This document shows, one piece after another, positions 26,119 to 36,126 of a stretch of DNA of 64,000 bases. The position numbers and the translations under genes are program-made. Positions within the stretch are counted from its first letter, which is position 1. Every line of letters begins with the position of its first letter. The DNA is taken from positions 1 through 64,000 of the forward strand of contig JAPOZO010000064.1 in the NCBI GenBank assembly GCA_026706025.1. Reading direction: 5' to 3'. The notes below the pieces were generated by a model that saw only the letters and a program-made list of their open reading frames with translations, had not been told where the DNA came from and did not search any database. Origin of the DNA: Candidatus Poribacteria bacterium. GTDB lineage: Bacteria > Poribacteria > WGA-4E > WGA-3G.

Positions 26119-26676
26119 GTGAAGACATTACTATTAGCGGATGCCAATCGGCTGTTCGCATCTCCAGTTGACCATGCAGCCACCCGACAGCAGAGAGATG
26201 CTGCGGTGTATCAAACCCTCATGCTAAGCGAGTCAGACTTTAATGACCTCGTTTTCATGGAAGCGAATGATAATGTATGGGCAGACAATCAAGCATTGGT
26301 AGACAGGCTCACACCGGCAGGGCAGTCCCGCACGCTGAAAGAGGTCGTAGACAGGGTTCTGGAGGCATACCCCTATAAGCGTCCGATTCAAGTCTTCAAG
26401 CACCTCTCTGCGGATGAACCGTGGTTTGAGGGGTGTTTCATTATTAGTGCGAGATTTGACCCGCGCTTGCTGGGAGAACTGTTGATTAGACCCTTAACGG
26501 CTTATGAGAAACCCGCACATCCACCGACAATCAGGTTTTACCTTGAAGACGGGAACCATAGGGCACTGGTGTATGCCGTTTCCTTGAGGCTACAAACAGA
26601 AGCGTATCAACCCGTCCGTGCCATCTTCAGCCGAGACTGGAGCCATCTCTATCCGTGGGGACAGGTGACCGCATAA
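26119..26676 (+). CDS. ParB-like nuclease-fold protein
   Basis: This 185-residue protein has EDGNHRALVYAVSLR near residue 150, matching the [ED]G-x-HR-x-x-A box of ParB/sulfiredoxin-type domains. The preceding helical region (VDRLTPAGQSRTLKEVVDRV) may be the rest of the fold. There is no recognisable ParB helix-turn-helix. The start is GTG at 26119 with GGAGG six bases upstream. It is divergent from the terminase-like gene, and a role in the mobile element is possible but unproved. Confidence 0.55.
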   Translation: MKTLLLADANRLFASPVDHAATRQQRDAAVYQTLMLSESDFNDLVFMEANDNVWADNQALVDRLTPAGQSRTLKEVVDRVLEAYPYKRPIQVFKHLSADEPWFEGCFIISARFDPRLLGELLIRPLTAYEKPAHPPTIRFYLEDGNHRALVYAVSLRLQTEAYQPVRAIFSRDWSHLYPWGQVTA

Positions 26677-26710
26677 TCACCATCCATACCGATTACAAGG
26701 AGAAATAAAA

Positions 26711-27673
26711 ATGGGTAAAAAGAATATATTGCGGGTTGACAAAGAGACCCTCTCAAAAGACATTAGCGGAAACGTTTATATCGTAACAGGTGCTAATTCT
26801 GGTGTCGGTCTTGAAACCACAAGACAATTGGTCACGCAAGGTGGACACGTCATAATGGCTTGCAGAAGGCCAGAAGCTGCACAGGAAGTCGCTAACACTT
26901 TTAACGGATTAAACGGCACTTATGAAATCATGAAATTAGACCTCGCCGACCTCCAGTCCGTTAGGGATTTTGTTACCCAATTCCTAAAGCAATATGATAA
27001 ACTCGATGGGTTAGTCTGCAACGCAGGACTCATGACCATGGGCAACAAAGTAGAACGCACCAAAGATGGATTTGAGATCGCAATAGGCGTGAGTTATTTC
27101 GGTCATTTCCTTCTTACCGAATTACTCCTTGACCTATTGAAGAAAAGTACACCATCGAGAATGGTGATTCTTTCATCCGTTATGCACGCCGGAAGCGAAA
27201 AAAACCGGCCCGATGTGCATTTGGAAGACCTCAATTTTAACACCCGGAAATTCAATAATTTTGCTGCGTATGCCGAAGCGAAAGTTGCGGTTACACTGTA
27301 TGCAATGGAACTCGCAAAGAGACTTGAAGGCACAGGTGTCACAACTGTTTCCGTTCACCCAGGGTGGGCGCGATCAAACTTTGGTGGTAAAGGTTTGATA
27401 ACGAGAATCATGAGAGTGGTGATGCTACCACTGAACCCTTTTATCACCGAAAGCAATGAGGAGGCCTCCCAAACATCACTTCACTGTCTGCTCTCTGACG
27501 ATGTGCCAAAACATTCAGGCGCGTATTTTAGCCAAAGAAGTGTGCTTTACAGGGACAAAGAATGCAAAAATGGCGGTTGGCCTATGACATCGCCAAATCC
27601 AAATGCCAAAAACATGGATACCGCGAAAAAATTAGTTGATCTCAGTTATAAATTGGTTGGATTGAAAGAGTAG
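26711..27673 (+). CDS. Short-chain dehydrogenase/reductase (retinol dehydrogenase-like)
   Basis: This 320-residue Rossmann oxidoreductase has the nucleotide motif TGANSGVG (~26-33), the DLADLQSVRDF segment, CNAGLM, the catalytic Ser in LSSVMHAG, and YAEAK (Tyr ~187, Lys ~191). The RR after MAC favours NADP(H). The long C-terminal part with a PGWARSNFG motif resembles retinol dehydrogenase/WW-oxidoreductase-like SDRs. The substrate cannot be told. Another gene ends 34 bp upstream, and a hairpin follows at 27713. Confidence 0.88.
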   Translation: MGKKNILRVDKETLSKDISGNVYIVTGANSGVGLETTRQLVTQGGHVIMACRRPEAAQEVANTFNGLNGTYEIMKLDLADLQSVRDFVTQFLKQYDKLDGLVCNAGLMTMGNKVERTKDGFEIAIGVSYFGHFLLTELLLDLLKKSTPSRMVILSSVMHAGSEKNRPDVHLEDLNFNTRKFNNFAAYAEAKVAVTLYAMELAKRLEGTGVTTVSVHPGWARSNFGGKGLITRIMRVVMLPLNPFITESNEEASQTSLHCLLSDDVPKHSGAYFSQRSVLYRDKECKNGGWPMTSPNPNAKNMDTAKKLVDLSYKLVGLKE

Positions 27674-27712
27674 TATTCTGTCCACACACAACGGAAGTAA
27701 TTTCTCTTATAC

Positions 27713-27738
27713 GAGGCGTGACTAATAAGACACGCCTC
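27713..27738. terminator. Hairpin terminator after the SDR gene
   Basis: GAGGCGTG and CACGCCTC form a perfect 8-bp stem around ACTAATAAGA, 40 bp after the stop. The U-run is poor, so it may act as a weak terminator. Confidence 0.55.
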
Positions 27739-27859
27739 TATCATTCAAGAAGGAGTGTTTCCTAAGAATGCTGATAAGAAAGTAGAATCAACGACTCACA
27801 CCGAAACGACCCGAAAAAAACGGGTAAACACACAGTTAAACGAGAATAGGAGACGAACA

Positions 27860-30800
27860 ATGAAGGGCATCAAACCCATTTTCAGCATTTTCATACTCAT
27901 CGCAACCGCACTCTCAGCATCCGCACAACAGGAACTCGCACAACAGGCATATCTCATCTTAGAAAACAGATGCCTCGACTGCCACGGCCCCAACGGTGCC
28001 TTCACAGAAAACCTCGTTATCGACTCCGCCACAGGACTCGTCGATACAGGTGCCATCGTCCCAGGGCAACCCCTCACCTCTAATCTCTACACACGGCTCA
28101 TCACAACAGACACAGCAAAACGCATGCCACTCGGACAACCACCCCTCGATGACGCAGCCCTTCAGATCATCAGCGACTGGATCGCAGCAGGCGCGCCCAA
28201 CTGGCAGACGCAACACGACGTGACGTTCATACCGACAGACGCTCTGCTCTCTGAAATCCAACAACACCTCCAGACGCTGAACATCTTTGACCAACCCTTC
28301 GCGCGCTACTTCACGATGACGCATCTCTATAATGCCGGCGAAACCCTTGAAGCACACAACGCCTATCAAATCGCACTCGCAAAACTCGTCAACAGCCTCT
28401 CCTGGGGGTTTGATATACACAATCCGATCCCTATTGATGATGCCGAGACGATCTTCTACATCGACCTCCGCAACTACGAATGGGACATCCGAGACGCATG
28501 GACACAGATCGAAAACGTCTACCCCTACGCCATCACCTTCGATGAACAGACGCAAGCTGGACTGCATACAAAACTCGCTACCCTCCAACAGACAATGAAC
28601 GCAGAGGTGCCGTTCGTCCATGTAGACTGGTTTCTCGCCACCGCCTCGCTACCGCCGCTCTACCACAACATCTTGCAACTCCCCGAAACGGAGCCCGAAC
28701 TTGAACGCGCCTTAGGCGTGGATGCCGAACGGAATCTGTTGAGAGACCCAGGTCGCCGCGTCTGGCGTGCCGGCACAAACGACTCCGGTGTCTCGAATCA
28801 CAACCGCGTCGTAGAACGGCATACCTCGCGCTACGGTGCCTATTGGAAGAGCCACGACTTCGCAGGCAGCGCAGCCACACAGAACATCTTCACAAACCCA
28901 CTTGACTTTCAACGTGACGGTGGCGAAGTCATCTTCAACCTGCCTAACGGTCTCCAGGGATACTACATCGCAGATAAATCCGGGAACCGGATAGACGTTG
29001 CGCCGACCGAGATCGTCTCTAATCCGGCGGCGAGCGACCCCGCGGTTCACAACGGCTTGTCCTGCATCGGGTGCCATACGGAAGGCATGAAAACCATTAC
29101 AGACCAAGTCCGAACGGTTATTGAACAGACGGTGAACCCCCCGTTCGATAAAGATTACGCCCTGCTTTTGTATGTGCCACAAGAGCGGATAGACGCACTG
29201 CTCGCCGAAGATACCGCTCGGTACAAGACCGCATTAGAAGAGACAGGCGGCGTGTTCGGTGGCATTGAACCTGTCCACCGGTTCTACGAGGCGTTCCAAG
29301 ATGCTTTAGAGGCACCGGATGCGGCAGGAGCCGTGGGTCTACAAACCGATGTCTTCCTCACACAGATTAGCCAGAAGTCGAGCCTCCAAAATCTTGGTCT
29401 CACGGCACTGACAGGCGGCGGGAGCGTCAAACGCGACGCATGGACGCAAAACTTCTCCGAGATCATCACGGCACTCCAGTCCCCCGACACGCCGGTCACG
29501 ACGACACCTGACACCGTCCGCCCGATTCCACCCACACCGGGTCGCACTGTCCAATTTCCCGATCCGAACCTACGCGCCGCAATAGCAGACGCACTCGGCA
29601 AAGCACCGGGGGACCCGATTACAGTGGCGGAGATAGCAACACTAAAACGCCTTGACGCGAATAACAAGGATATTAGCGATCTAACAGGGCTTGAGTCTGC
29701 GATGAACCTCCGTTGGTTAGCTTTCAGTCACAATACAGTTTCGGATCTCTCACCAATAGCAAAATTAACGAACCTCACATTCTTATGGTTTGAAGGAAGC
29801 CGTCAAGTATCTGATATATCACCACTTACAAGATTAACGAATCTCGAAAAATTGCATTTTTCAAGTAACAGCGTCTCTGATCTCTCACCGATAAAGGGAT
29901 TAATAAATCTCACCCACTTAGAGTTTAATTGGACTTCGGTATCCGACCTATCAATACTTGTAGAACTCAGCAATCTTGAATGGTTTAGGATGTGGGGGCA
30001 CGCAGTATCTGACTTATCTCCTTTAGCGGAATTAACAAAACTGGAGTGGGTAGAAATTTGCGGTGGACGGGTATCAGATCTTACGCCTTTAGCAGGCTTA
30101 ACGCGTCTGAAAAGATTAGCGATTACCCAAGAACCATTAGTGGATATATCACCTTTGGCAGAACTCACACATTTGGAAAAGTTATACCTTGAGAAAAACG
30201 AAATATCGGACATATCATCCCTTGCAAGATTAACAAATTTAAGAGAGCTGCGTCTTCAAAATAACAAAATATTCGACATATCGCCGCTTGCAAGATTAAC
30301 CAACCTGCAAGAACTCAATTTACAAGACAACTTAATCTCAGATATATCTCCCTTAGCAGGCCTTAATAACTTAGGAAAATTGGATTTGCGGGATAACCCG
30401 GTCTCAGATCTTTCTCATTTAGAAGAACTCTTCAAAAACCCAAATATAGAGATATTTACGACTGAAGTCTATTTCACCGATCCGAACCTCCGCGCCGCAA
30501 TCGCAGAAGAACTCAACAAAACACAGAGAGACCCAATTACCACAGAAGAAATGGCCACTTTGCAATATCTGTTCGCTGGGGACAAGAACATTAGCGATTT
30601 AACAGGGCTTGAATTCGCAAAGAATTTAATAGTATTAGGTATCGGTGACAATCCTTTATCAGACCTTTCGCCTCTTGCTTCGCTGACAAAATTGCGCGAG
30701 TTACATTTTCATGACACTGAAGTTGCAGACCTTTCGCCTCTATCGGGATTGCTTGAACTTGAAATCATAGATGTCTCAGAAACGCGTATAAGGAGTCTTG

Positions 30801-32884
30801 CTCCCTTAGCAGGCCTCAAAAATTTACAAAAATTAGACACTGTAGGTGCTGATATTACCGATCTTTCCCCCTTGGCAGGATTGACAAAACTAACGAGACT
30901 TCGCCTCTATGCTATCAAAGCAACCGACCTCTCTCCCTTAAAAGGCTTGACAAAACTGAAATGGCTGGGTCTTACGCATAACGACCATATCACTGACTTC
31001 TTACCCTTGTCAAGATTAACAGAGTTGAGGCATCTTGATCTGTTCAATACTCATATTGTGGATGTTTCTCCGTTATCAGGATTGGTTAATTTGGAAACGT
31101 TGATACTTAGTGAAAACCGAATCGTAGATGTCTCGCCCCTGGCATCTCTGCGTAACCTAAAAACGTTAGAACTTCACGTGAATAACATATCAGACTTCTC
31201 ACCCTTGGATCCCATACGCGAGACGATAGAAGTCTTCACTTGGTACAGCAACCCGGGGTTTCCACAAGGCGGTCCAAAAATTGCAGGGCCTTGGCTCTGG
31301 CTAACCTTGCCAGCAAACAGAGGTGAGGATATCCTTCTTACGGATTACTTAGCAAAAGCATCCAATAGTAAAATTACAGAACAACAGATCGCTACCTTCG
31401 GTGCCTTGGACGGAGCTGCTATAGGAGAAAGTGTGTGGTCGGTTGGAACACTTGAGCCTTATAAAGCGGATGGCAAATGGAGCAATGTGAAGAACCTTAA
31501 AAGACTATTAGACGCTCAAGGTGCTATTGAACTTAGTGACGGCGAGGATTTTGTTGTCTACGGTTCTATCACTTTGTATGCTCCAAGAACACAGCAGACG
31601 AAAATATTCATAGGTGCCAGTGAGCCTCGAAAAGTCTATCTTAATGGCAAGTTAGTTCATGAAGACGATGCAGACCATAACGCCAGATCCTGGGCTTATG
31701 ATTACCAAACATTTTTTCCGATCACACTGCAACCGGGGAAAAATGTGTTGTTGATAAAACTTGGTGATGAGTGGGATAATGATATATTGTCTCTCTTTTT
31801 CGGATTAGAACCTGACACCGAATATAAGATATTCAACCCCAGTGTCGGGTACAGCTTCTCTGATTCTAAAATCCATGTCGGCGATACATTTACCCTTGAC
31901 CTGAGTGCAGAGAACGTATTTGATTTAGCCGGATGGCAATTTGATATTGCGTTTGATCCAGCAGTGCTTGAAGCCATTGAAGTCAACGAAGGCGATTTTC
32001 TCAAGGAAAGCAGCGGAACGACCTTCTTCCAAAAAGGCACCATTGATAACGCGACAGGCAAGATTATCAAACTCAGTTCAGCGAGGCTCAACGAAGATGG
32101 TGTTGCCGGCACAGGCACACTACTCTCTGTAACATTCACAGCAAAAGCAGCAGGCGAAACCCGACTATCGCTCAACAACTTCCAATTGGGTTCTGTCACG
32201 GGTGAAGCCATCAACGCGGGACCCCACGAATTTGTTTTCACTATAGACGGACAACTCGCGACCGGAGACGTAAACCGAGACGGACAGGTGAGCGTCCTGG
32301 ATCTGATCCTGGTCTCTCGACACCTCGGTGAAGACGCAGCTGCGAGCCCGCAGGCAGACGTAAACAACGATGGCATTATCAACATCCAAGACCTCATCGT
32401 CGTTGCACAACACCTTGGTGAATCAACCGACGCTGCAGCACCTGCCGTTATCACAGCAATAAACAATGGTGAACTAACACCTGCGATAATAGAGACTTGG
32501 ATAGAAAAAGCCCATCTTGAAAACGACGGGTCGCTTGCCTTCCAACAAGGCATCGCGAATCTTCAACGGCTCTTGGCAGTGTTGATTCCAGAGGAAATGG
32601 CTTTACTTGCCAACTACCCAAACCCGTTCAACCCGGAGACATGGATCCCTTACCAGTTAGCGAAGCCGGCAGAGGTGACATTGACCTTCTATGCAGCAAA
32701 CGGGGCAGTCGTTCGCACATTTGCTTTAGGACATCAAGCTGCGGGGATGTATCACAGCCGGAGTCGTGCGGCTTACTGGGATGGAAGAAACGAGGTAGGT
32801 GAACCTGTCGCGAGTGGTGTCTATTTCTACACACTCAGAGCAGGCGATTTCTCTGCAACGCGTAGGATGTTGATACGGAAGTAA
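27860..32884 (+). CDS. Giant exported cytochrome c / LRR / cohesin / dockerin protein
   Basis: This is a 1674-residue protein. The signal peptide is residues 1-22 (ending SASAQ). The cytochrome c-like module has CLDCH at 38-42 and a second haem site CIGCH near 402-406. Two internalin-like LRR blocks, each introduced by PDPNLRAAIA, hold about 12 and 9 repeats of the ISDLSPLAxLTxLxxL type (~600-1115). A beta-sandwich domain ends near 1325, with a cohesin-like domain at ~1330-1464. A dockerin-like pair of calcium loops (DVNRDGQVSVLDL, DVNNDGIINIQDL) comes next. The sorting module ends the protein. AGGAG precedes the ATG. Predicted location is the cell surface or medium. Confidence 0.9.
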   Translation: MKGIKPIFSIFILIATALSASAQQELAQQAYLILENRCLDCHGPNGAFTENLVIDSATGLVDTGAIVPGQPLTSNLYTRLITTDTAKRMPLGQPPLDDAALQIISDWIAAGAPNWQTQHDVTFIPTDALLSEIQQHLQTLNIFDQPFARYFTMTHLYNAGETLEAHNAYQIALAKLVNSLSWGFDIHNPIPIDDAETIFYIDLRNYEWDIRDAWTQIENVYPYAITFDEQTQAGLHTKLATLQQTMNAEVPFVHVDWFLATASLPPLYHNILQLPETEPELERALGVDAERNLLRDPGRRVWRAGTNDSGVSNHNRVVERHTSRYGAYWKSHDFAGSAATQNIFTNPLDFQRDGGEVIFNLPNGLQGYYIADKSGNRIDVAPTEIVSNPAASDPAVHNGLSCIGCHTEGMKTITDQVRTVIEQTVNPPFDKDYALLLYVPQERIDALLAEDTARYKTALEETGGVFGGIEPVHRFYEAFQDALEAPDAAGAVGLQTDVFLTQISQKSSLQNLGLTALTGGGSVKRDAWTQNFSEIITALQSPDTPVTTTPDTVRPIPPTPGRTVQFPDPNLRAAIADALGKAPGDPITVAEIATLKRLDANNKDISDLTGLESAMNLRWLAFSHNTVSDLSPIAKLTNLTFLWFEGSRQVSDISPLTRLTNLEKLHFSSNSVSDLSPIKGLINLTHLEFNWTSVSDLSILVELSNLEWFRMWGHAVSDLSPLAELTKLEWVEICGGRVSDLTPLAGLTRLKRLAITQEPLVDISPLAELTHLEKLYLEKNEISDISSLARLTNLRELRLQNNKIFDISPLARLTNLQELNLQDNLISDISPLAGLNNLGKLDLRDNPVSDLSHLEELFKNPNIEIFTTEVYFTDPNLRAAIAEELNKTQRDPITTEEMATLQYLFAGDKNISDLTGLEFAKNLIVLGIGDNPLSDLSPLASLTKLRELHFHDTEVADLSPLSGLLELEIIDVSETRIRSLAPLAGLKNLQKLDTVGADITDLSPLAGLTKLTRLRLYAIKATDLSPLKGLTKLKWLGLTHNDHITDFLPLSRLTELRHLDLFNTHIVDVSPLSGLVNLETLILSENRIVDVSPLASLRNLKTLELHVNNISDFSPLDPIRETIEVFTWYSNPGFPQGGPKIAGPWLWLTLPANRGEDILLTDYLAKASNSKITEQQIATFGALDGAAIGESVWSVGTLEPYKADGKWSNVKNLKRLLDAQGAIELSDGEDFVVYGSITLYAPRTQQTKIFIGASEPRKVYLNGKLVHEDDADHNARSWAYDYQTFFPITLQPGKNVLLIKLGDEWDNDILSLFFGLEPDTEYKIFNPSVGYSFSDSKIHVGDTFTLDLSAENVFDLAGWQFDIAFDPAVLEAIEVNEGDFLKESSGTTFFQKGTIDNATGKIIKLSSARLNEDGVAGTGTLLSVTFTAKAAGETRLSLNNFQLGSVTGEAINAGPHEFVFTIDGQLATGDVNRDGQVSVLDLILVSRHLGEDAAASPQADVNNDGIINIQDLIVVAQHLGESTDAAAPAVITAINNGELTPAIIETWIEKAHLENDGSLAFQQGIANLQRLLAVLIPEEMALLANYPNPFNPETWIPYQLAKPAEVTLTFYAANGAVVRTFALGHQAAGMYHSRSRAAYWDGRNEVGEPVASGVYFYTLRAGDFSATRRMLIRK

Positions 32885-32942
32885 AGATAAAGCGTCAGCA
32901 CCGAACTGAATATGAACCTCCAAGTCACAAAAGAGACTATTT

Positions 32943-33303
32943 ATGAATAATATCCCTACGGTCGTCTATTTTATTGCCTGTAAAGGTTTCATCAAAATAG
33001 GTCGCTGTAGAAAGCATAACTTTGGTAAATATCGGAAAACAACTAATAAATAATTGTGTGGGTGAGTTACAGCGCGGTAATCCTTTTAAGTTGGAGGTCA
33101 TCGCCTTTATCGAGTTTCCATCTGAATCTGAAGCAAAAACCCAAGAGAAAAAGTTGCACGCTCATTTTAAAGATTTGTGCCATAAAGGTGAATGGCATCA
33201 TGATGCTCCGGCATTGCGTGATTATATCAGAAACCACGCAACCGCGTATGAGTCCACTCATGCGAAATTGCAAGGGATTTCGCTGCCACGCGGAAAATGT
33301 TGA
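32943..33303 (+). pseudogene. GIY-YIG-type (T5orf172/MUG113-like) gene, frameshifted
   Basis: The first frame gives VVYFIACKGFIKIGR, the GIY-YIG-like N-terminus of T5orf172-type proteins, and stops at 33051. A second frame over the same region continues with VGELQRGNPFKLEVIAFIE and HAHFKDLCHKGEWH, the rest of that domain. One frameshift in 33005-33055 joins them. It looks like a recently broken gene or a sequencing error. Confidence 0.65.
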
Positions 33304-33348
33304 TATTGATAATACTTGTCGGATATGTTATGCTATAGGTTAACAATA

Positions 33349-33430
33349 ATACGAGATCTCTTTGATACAAAGGTCGGGCATTTCGCCGATAAAAGTGCGA
33401 GATGGTTGTTCCGACAGAGAACGTTCAAGG
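33349..33430 (+). pseudogene. Short fragment resembling the 46.8 kb chimera
   Basis: Translation gives VGHFADKSARWLF, close to GTFPDRSARWLL at the start of the 46256-46891 protein. It is too short to name with certainty. It may be a scrap of an Rpn/YhgA-like nuclease gene. Confidence 0.3.
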
Positions 33431-33499
33431 ACTCAGTAGACGCAATGGATGCGTACCCCCAAATGTGTTTCGTCTTCAATATTTTCACGGGATGCAGAT

Positions 33500-35110
33500 A
33501 TGACTTTAAAACTGACACGCAGGCAATTTATACAACGCACTGCTTTAACTGGACTCTCTATAGGCACTGGAGCCGCACTCTCAGGGTGTGATCCCTTGGA
33601 AACAGTTATCGCACCCCCAACACCTGTAGAAACCGCGGATGAAGTCCGCGCACTTATCATCGGAAGCGGATTTGGCGGGGCAGTCGCCGCCTTGAGATTA
33701 GGACAAGCCGGTATACAAACAATGCTCTTAGAACAAGGCAGACGGTGGCCAATCGCACAAATACCCTTTAGCCGTTTTATACCGCCTGACGGACGTTCAA
33801 CGTGGCTACGGACAAAAACTGTTATGCCTTTCGGTCCAGCGTTTCCTATCACAAAATACACAGGTGTATTAGACCGCATAGACTATGATAACATCAAAGT
33901 CTACAGAGGCACAGCGGTTGGCGGCGGCTCTATCGTCTACGGCGGCATCTCTGTGGCTCCACCTGAAAATCTATTTTACCAAATTTTTCCCCGTGAAATA
34001 TCCTACCCCGCAATGGCTACCTACTACGAACGCGTAAAACAGATCCTTGGAGTCTCAACAGCACCCCCCGATATTGAAGCACAATTATATTATGACTATG
34101 TTCGCGTGTTTACCAAGCATGCCGGTGCAGCAGGTTTAGACATCGCGCCCGTTGAGCAGGCGACAGACTGGGATATAATCCGTTCAGAAATCGCTGGCAC
34201 CGTAGAACCATCTGCCATCATAGGAGAGGTTATCTATGGCAACAATAGCGGGTGTAAAAACAGCCTGGACCAAAACTATCTACCCATGGCAGAAGCGACC
34301 GGCTATGTGACGATCCATCCGTTACATAGGGTGGTCGATATATCTCAGAAAAACAACGGTAAATACGAATTAACCGTCGAGAATATAGATGAAACCGGTA
34401 AAGTTATTAAAATCAAAAAGATTACCACGACATCCCTATTTTTAGCAGCAGGTGCCGTGGGGACCCCCGAGTTATTGGTGAAGGCGCGGGATTCAGGCAC
34501 ACTGCCCCATCTCAGTGAAACCGTCGGACAAGGATGGGGAACAAACGGCAATGTCATGTTCACACGTTCCGTAAAAGAGGCGACAGGAAAAATGCAAGGC
34601 GGCCCCGTTATCAAAACAATCTTAGATTATCAGAATTCAGAAACGCCAAATAGTATTGAATCCGTCTTCTTTCCTATAGGGCAAGATTGCAACTGTTTAC
34701 TCCACCTCTTATTGGCTTTAGATACAGAACGCGGGGAATTTTTCTATGACCCCGGCACAAACACCGTCAAATTAGAATGGCCAGCGGACGGTAACCAGCA
34801 AGCAGTCCGGGCAGCGGTAGATGTCGCAGACCGTTTGAACACCGCAAACGGCGGGACACTCGGACCTCCTGAATCCGGTATATCCGCCATACTGCCCGAC
34901 GTAACATCCGATTTCACATACCATCCATTAGGCGGAATGGTCATCGGGACAGCCTGCGACTTCCACGGCAGAGTCCATAATTACCCCAATCTGTATGTCG
35001 TAGACGGCTCCTTATTACCCGGTTCTTGTGCCACTGCAAACCCATCCCTAACAATCGCCGCTTTAGCCGAGCGAAATATGGAGACAATCCTGAACGAAGA
35101 TTTTGTTTGA
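33500..35110 (+). CDS. Tat-exported GMC oxidoreductase (cholesterol oxidase-like)
   Basis: This 536-residue flavoprotein has a twin-arginine signal (TRRQFIQRTALTGLSIGTG) followed by SGC, so it may also be lipid-anchored. The FAD-binding GSGFGGA lies in the N-terminal Rossmann fold. VYRGTAVGGGSIVYGG and the C-terminal YHPLGGM ... NPSLTIAAL supply the His and Asn pair used by cholesterol oxidase and other GMC enzymes. It probably oxidises a sterol-like or other alcohol in the periplasm, but the substrate is inference. I chose ATG 33500 because the Tat motif follows directly. Confidence 0.88.
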   Translation: MTLKLTRRQFIQRTALTGLSIGTGAALSGCDPLETVIAPPTPVETADEVRALIIGSGFGGAVAALRLGQAGIQTMLLEQGRRWPIAQIPFSRFIPPDGRSTWLRTKTVMPFGPAFPITKYTGVLDRIDYDNIKVYRGTAVGGGSIVYGGISVAPPENLFYQIFPREISYPAMATYYERVKQILGVSTAPPDIEAQLYYDYVRVFTKHAGAAGLDIAPVEQATDWDIIRSEIAGTVEPSAIIGEVIYGNNSGCKNSLDQNYLPMAEATGYVTIHPLHRVVDISQKNNGKYELTVENIDETGKVIKIKKITTTSLFLAAGAVGTPELLVKARDSGTLPHLSETVGQGWGTNGNVMFTRSVKEATGKMQGGPVIKTILDYQNSETPNSIESVFFPIGQDCNCLLHLLLALDTERGEFFYDPGTNTVKLEWPADGNQQAVRAAVDVADRLNTANGGTLGPPESGISAILPDVTSDFTYHPLGGMVIGTACDFHGRVHNYPNLYVVDGSLLPGSCATANPSLTIAALAERNMETILNEDFV

Positions 35111-35151
35111 AGAAAACGCCCCCTAATCACAACTTAATCCTCATAACACTT

Positions 35152-35928
35152 ATGAAACACACTGTATCAACAACAAACACGGTTATCATTTCATTTTTCA
35201 TTTTCTGCTACACAGGCTGCGGTTTTCTTGACGACTACGAAGAATACTCGGGATCTCCGCACGAGGCATATATTCTATCCATATCTGATAGTAGACCCGC
35301 TGAAGTGACAATTGGCTGGATGTATATGGTCTTTGGCTGTGACAACGTCAGTGGGGCGACTGCCGAACGAAACAGTAATAACATCTACCTCACGATAAAC
35401 GGAGAAGGATACACCGGTTCCGCGGACTGTGATGATGGATCAAGACAGATTTGGGGTAAAGTTACCGTAAAAAACTTGGAAGTAGGCGAATACATAATTA
35501 AGGAGATCTACGATAACAGAGAATTAGGACGGTTTCGTATTGAACCGGACACGGGTTATATGTTTATTGCCTCCTATACTCCGGTTTTTATGGTGGATCC
35601 AATAGACCTCAACAATGACGAACCAAAACGAAACACTTATCAAGTCAAAGTGAGGATGCATCTGGAAGGATACTACGAAATCGGTTATGAACCTATCTTC
35701 AAAATAGACGTAGAACGCACGCAAGACGTTATCAATATTGAAGCATGGCAAGTTATCCCAAAGAAAAACGGCCAGATTATACTGGACCCTTCGGGCATAA
35801 CAGCAGATCAATATGAACACAAGCACATAGACATAGACCTCGGCACATTCTCCACCGGATCCTATACAGCGATTATCAACGGCAGAAAATACACTTTTGA
35901 AGTGGAAGTGCTACCCTTCACCGACTAA
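35152..35928 (+). CDS. Lipoprotein of unknown function
   Basis: This 258-residue protein has a lipoprotein signal (IISFFIFCYTGC) and an otherwise beta-rich, acidic domain. I recognise no family. It starts 41 bp after the GMC oxidase on the same strand and may be cotranscribed with it. No good ribosome binding site is seen. Confidence 0.65.
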   Translation: MKHTVSTTNTVIISFFIFCYTGCGFLDDYEEYSGSPHEAYILSISDSRPAEVTIGWMYMVFGCDNVSGATAERNSNNIYLTINGEGYTGSADCDDGSRQIWGKVTVKNLEVGEYIIKEIYDNRELGRFRIEPDTGYMFIASYTPVFMVDPIDLNNDEPKRNTYQVKVRMHLEGYYEIGYEPIFKIDVERTQDVINIEAWQVIPKKNGQIILDPSGITADQYEHKHIDIDLGTFSTGSYTAIINGRKYTFEVEVLPFTD

Positions 35929-36059
35929 CCTTATCCAATAAACCCCGCAGATACTTCACGGGAATCGCAAAATCGAGATTCTGACCCACCTTCAGTGTTG
36001 CCACCGCAACACCGATCACCTCACCGTGCTTGTTCAATATAGGCACCCCGACTCCCAAG
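35918..36059 (-). pseudogene. C-terminal scrap of a trypsin-like (S1C) serine protease
   Basis: The minus strand encodes GVPILNKHGEVIGVAVATL followed by NLDFAIPVKYLRGLLDK. This matches the end of Deg/S1C protease domains, including the substrate-binding region after the catalytic Ser. The catalytic residues and the start are absent. It overlaps the 3' end of the lipoprotein gene by 11 bases, so it marks a rearrangement junction. Confidence 0.7.
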
Positions 36060-36078
36060 ACACGTCAAGGACTTAACA

Positions 36079-36103
36079 CTTCTGAAAGACCCCACTTCAG
36101 AAG
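36079..36103 (-). terminator. Possible terminator of the 36127 gene
   Basis: CTTCTGA (36079-36085) and TCAGAAG (36097-36103) form a 7-bp stem, 24 bp after the stop codon. There is no clear U-run. Confidence 0.4.
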
Positions 36104-36126
36104 CGATCCTTTAAATTGATTCAACT

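Noticed and set aside
27959-28621. Minus-strand frame of 220 codons
   Set aside because: It is a shadow of the cytochrome c-like module on the plus strand.
31702-32553. Minus-strand frame of 283 codons opposite the giant protein
   Set aside because: It is a Ser/Ala-rich shadow of the cohesin/dockerin region.
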